7,252 nucleotides of DNA, taken from Hyphomicrobiales bacterium (lineage in GTDB: Bacteria > Pseudomonadota > Alphaproteobacteria > Rhizobiales > Xanthobacteraceae). The notes beneath the pieces were generated by a model that worked only from the letters and a program-made list of their open reading frames with translations, was not told the DNA's origin and searched no databases. The number at the start of each line of letters is the position of its first letter. The first letter of the stretch is position 1. Positions 5,333 through 7,252 of the stretch are shown in pieces. A program made the position numbers and the translations under genes. The stretch lies in assembly GCA_016210825.1 (NCBI GenBank), contig JACQTM010000211.1, positions 1 through 7,252 of the forward strand, written 5' to 3'.

Positions 5333-6667
5333 ATGTTGGAAACGGACACAATCGGCTGGGCCGTGATTGGGATATTTGCCGCGGGCACGGCCGCGTTCGG
5401 TTTTGCCTATCGCTACCTACGCCTGCAGAACCAACGGCTGATCACGGCATTCAGTTACATGTCGCAAGGTCTATGCATGTTCGACGCCGCCGAGCGGCTC
5501 GTATTGTTCAACGAGCGCTACGTCGAGATGTACCATTTCCCGCCCGGCACCATTAAGCGCGGCATCACTGTTCTCGATATTCTCAAACAACGTCACGCGC
5601 TCGGGACGTTGCCGGGGAATTTTGCTGAATACCACGCCAAACTCATTGCCGCCGTCGCCGAAGGCAGGACCACCAGCAACGTAATTGATTCCGGGTTTGG
5701 TCGGATGATGTCCGTCATCAATCGGCCGTTGCCGGGCGGCGGCTGGGTCGGCACCCATGAGGACATCACCGAGCAGCGCAGCGCCGAGCAGGAGCGCAGC
5801 GCCATGCAGGCGCTGGAGGCGCGCCGTGCCACGATCGAGGCCGCCATCCGCGCCTTCCGCGAGCGCGTCGAGATGCTGCTGCGCTCGGTCAACGAAAGCG
5901 CCGTCTCGATGAAGTCAACCGCAAGCGCCTTGTCCGGATTTTCCAGCCAGACGGCGCAGCGCACCGAGGGCGCCGTGCAGGCCTCCAACAAGGCCTCGGC
6001 CAACGTCAAGGTCGCCGCCAACGCCGCCGACGAATTGACCGATTCCATCTCCGAGATCAGCCGCCAGCTCACCCACACCACTGACGTGGTGCGCGTGGCG
6101 GTCGACGAGGCGCAATCGACCAACACGCAGATCACCGGCCTCGCCCAGGCGGCGCAAAAGATCGGCGACGTCGTCGAACTGATCCGCGACATCGCCGGCC
6201 AGACCAACCTGCTCGCGCTCAACGCCACCATCGAGGCGGCGCGGGCCGGCGAATCCGGCCGCGGTTTCGCCGTCGTCGCGTCCGAGGTCAAGTCGCTCGC
6301 GGTGCAGACCGCGAAGGCGACCGAGGAGATCGCCAGCCAGATCGAGGCGGTGCAAGTCTCCACCACCGGCGCCGTCGACGCCATCCGCCGCATCACCGAG
6401 CGCATGCAGGACATCAACCGCAACGCCTCGGCTGCCGCAGCGTCCGTCGAGCAGCAGAACGCGGCGACGGGGGAGATTTCCGCCAATGTCGGCGGGGCCG
6501 CCCAGGGTACTTACGACGTGGTCACCGCGCTTGAGGCGGTTGCCGGCGCCGCCTCCGAGACCAGTCAATCCGCCCAGAATGTGCTCGATGCCTCCGAGGC
6601 CGTCGAGCAGGCTGTCGCAAACCTCCGCACCGAAGTCGAAAGCTTTCTCACCAAAGTCGCGGTGTAG
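5333..6667 (+). CDS. PAS-containing methyl-accepting chemotaxis-like protein (first of tandem pair)
   Basis: The 444-residue protein has one TM helix (about 8-27) with almost nothing before it, so there is no periplasmic sensor domain. A cytoplasmic PAS_7-type domain follows (about 34-145; AFSYMSQGLCMFDAAERLVL, FNERYVEMY, PLPGGGW, THEDITEQ). A coiled linker (about 146-185) leads into the MCP signalling domain (to about 440). The hairpin tip that contacts CheA and CheW is plain: IRDIAGQTNLLALNATIEAA (284-303) followed by RAGESGRGFAVVASEVKSLA (304-323). SVEQQNAATGEIS (371-383) is the likely methylated helix. There is no HAMP domain and no C-terminal NWETF-type CheR/CheB tether. By family it should modulate a chemotaxis-type kinase in response to an internal signal; the PAS ligand is unknown. 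GGGG at 5324-5327 supports the start. A paralogue begins 30 bases downstream in the same frame, so the two are probably co-transcribed. Confidence 0.94.
   Translation: MLETDTIGWAVIGIFAAGTAAFGFAYRYLRLQNQRLITAFSYMSQGLCMFDAAERLVLFNERYVEMYHFPPGTIKRGITVLDILKQRHALGTLPGNFAEYHAKLIAAVAEGRTTSNVIDSGFGRMMSVINRPLPGGGWVGTHEDITEQRSAEQERSAMQALEARRATIEAAIRAFRERVEMLLRSVNESAVSMKSTASALSGFSSQTAQRTEGAVQASNKASANVKVAANAADELTDSISEISRQLTHTTDVVRVAVDEAQSTNTQITGLAQAAQKIGDVVELIRDIAGQTNLLALNATIEAARAGESGRGFAVVASEVKSLAVQTAKATEEIASQIEAVQVSTTGAVDAIRRITERMQDINRNASAAAASVEQQNAATGEISANVGGAAQGTYDVVTALEAVAGAASETSQSAQNVLDASEAVEQAVANLRTEVESFLTKVAV
5738..5863 (+). repeat. near-identical segment shared with the downstream paralogue, copy 1
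   Basis: This matches 7127-7252 at 124 of 126 positions with a constant offset of 1389 bases. The only differences are GC versus CG at 5751-5752. The last 111 bases (5753-5863) are identical, encoding 37 identical residues from THEDITEQ through the coiled linker to AFRE. The match runs up to the window edge in the second copy, so its full length is unknown. Confidence 0.97.
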
Positions 6668-6697
6668 CCGCAACCTGAAACCGGCAAACTCAGTCCC

Positions 6698-7252
6698 ATG
6701 TTCGAACTCGTCTCCCTCATCGCCGCCCCGCTAGAGAGCTATTCGGCCCCGCAGGTCATTGGCGTCGCGGCGCTCGCGCTTTGCGCCGCCGCACTTGTGT
6801 TTAGCCGGATGTGGCGCAAAAACCGCTACCTGGCGCTCGCGCTGGAAAACATGTCGCAGGGCTTGTGCATGTGGAGCGCCGAAGGCCGGTTGATCGTTTG
6901 CAATCAGCGCTACATTCAAATGCACGGTATGTCGCCGGAACTCGTGCGACCTGGAACCATGCTCCGTGACATCATCGTCCATCGCAAGAAGCAAGGCCAC
7001 TTATCCGAGGATCCGGATGAATATGTGTCCAGGATTCTTGCTCGAATCGCCAAGGGAAATGCCGGCAGCCACACCGTCCAAACAAACGAACGCACGCTAT
7101 TGATCACCGAACAGCCGTTGCCCAAGGGCGGCTGGGTCGCGACCCATGAGGACATCACCGAGCAGCGCAGCGCCGAGCAGGAGCGCAGCGCCATGCAGGC
7201 GCTGGAGGCGCGCCGTGCCACGATCGAGGCCGCCATCCGCGCCTTCCGCGAG
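6698..7252 (+). CDS. PAS-containing MCP-like protein (second of tandem pair), 3' end outside window
   Basis: Translation from ATG 6698 stays open for 185 codons to the window edge. One TM helix (about 19-37) is followed by a PAS_7-type domain (about 44-152) with NMSQGLCMWSAEGRL, VCNQRYIQMHGM and PLPKGGW, then the same linker as the upstream gene. The MCP output is not seen but is expected, because residues 149-185 are identical to residues 141-177 of the upstream MCP protein. The N-terminal halves share only scattered motif residues, and the membrane segment is preceded by a longer amphipathic lead of about 18 residues. The PAS has an HGM motif and Cys58/Cys68, which differ from its neighbour. 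The upstream stop at 6665-6667 is in the same frame, leaving a 30-base gap with no strong ribosome binding site, so translational coupling is possible. It could instead end in a different output domain, but the shared linker makes this unlikely. Confidence 0.9.
   Translation, partial: MFELVSLIAAPLESYSAPQVIGVAALALCAAALVFSRMWRKNRYLALALENMSQGLCMWSAEGRLIVCNQRYIQMHGMSPELVRPGTMLRDIIVHRKKQGHLSEDPDEYVSRILARIAKGNAGSHTVQTNERTLLITEQPLPKGGWVATHEDITEQRSAEQERSAMQALEARRATIEAAIRAFRE
7127..7252 (+). repeat. near-identical segment shared with the upstream paralogue, copy 2
   Basis: This is the second copy of the 126-base segment described at 5738-5863. Upstream of it, similarity drops sharply to short motif-sized matches, giving an abrupt boundary at the end of the PAS-domain coding region. 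The copy continues beyond the window. Confidence 0.97.

Noticed and set aside
5593..6673. Two long minus-strand frames opposite the first MCP gene
   Set aside because: Both are reflections of the repetitive heptad coding sequence and lack plausible domains.

Overview
The window is GC-rich, with heavily G/C-ending codons. Its gene content fits a Rhizobiales alphaproteobacterium, most likely a Bradyrhizobium/Rhodopseudomonas/Pseudolabrys-like lineage. The reasons are a NadA with a long N-terminal lead, a SleB-type cell wall hydrolase with a TM anchor and the IGYQDLAALFARQPGVTERW block, PAS_7 sensors carrying the MSQGLCM motif, and a CGTCCCGGCC...GCCGGAACGAC intergenic palindromic repeat. The taxonomic call is recognition from memory, not a database result.

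Layout. (1) Positions 1-893, minus strand: the N-terminal three quarters of an MFS transporter, cut by the window edge. (2) Positions 894-1164: a divergent control region. It holds a perfect 8+8 bp inverted repeat lying over a plausible -10 box just upstream of nadA. (3) Positions 1165-3331, plus strand: nadA and nadC, two consecutive enzymes of de novo NAD synthesis (quinolinate synthase, then quinolinate phosphoribosyltransferase). nadB, the usual partner, is not here. A ~159 bp palindromic repeat sits between the two genes and appears to supply the start codon and first ~54 codons of nadC. (4) Positions 3377-3763, plus strand: a small exported cysteine-containing protein of unknown function, whose 3' end overlaps the convergent sleB-like gene by 109 bp. 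(5) Positions 3655-4980, minus strand: a membrane-anchored SleB/CwlJ-family cell wall hydrolase. (6) Positions 4981-5332: a 352-base divergent intergenic region with a long imperfect palindrome and a pair of short direct repeats. (7) Positions 5333-7252, plus strand: two tandem, same-frame paralogues, each with one TM helix, a PAS-like sensor and an MCP signalling domain. The second is cut by the window edge.

How the genes relate. nadA and nadC probably form one NAD-controlled unit, with the Cys protein possibly read through from it. The hydrolase works on peptidoglycan. The two MCP-like proteins are probable cytoplasm-facing redox/energy or ligand sensors feeding a chemotaxis-type kinase. 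The most striking signal is in that pair: the sensor halves are strongly diverged, yet from the end of the PAS domain onward the two genes are identical over the last 111 bases visible. This suggests gene conversion, or a recent duplication with sensor replacement. I see no CRISPR array, tRNA, rRNA, insertion sequence or defence system, and most of the window is ordinary chromosomal housekeeping sequence.
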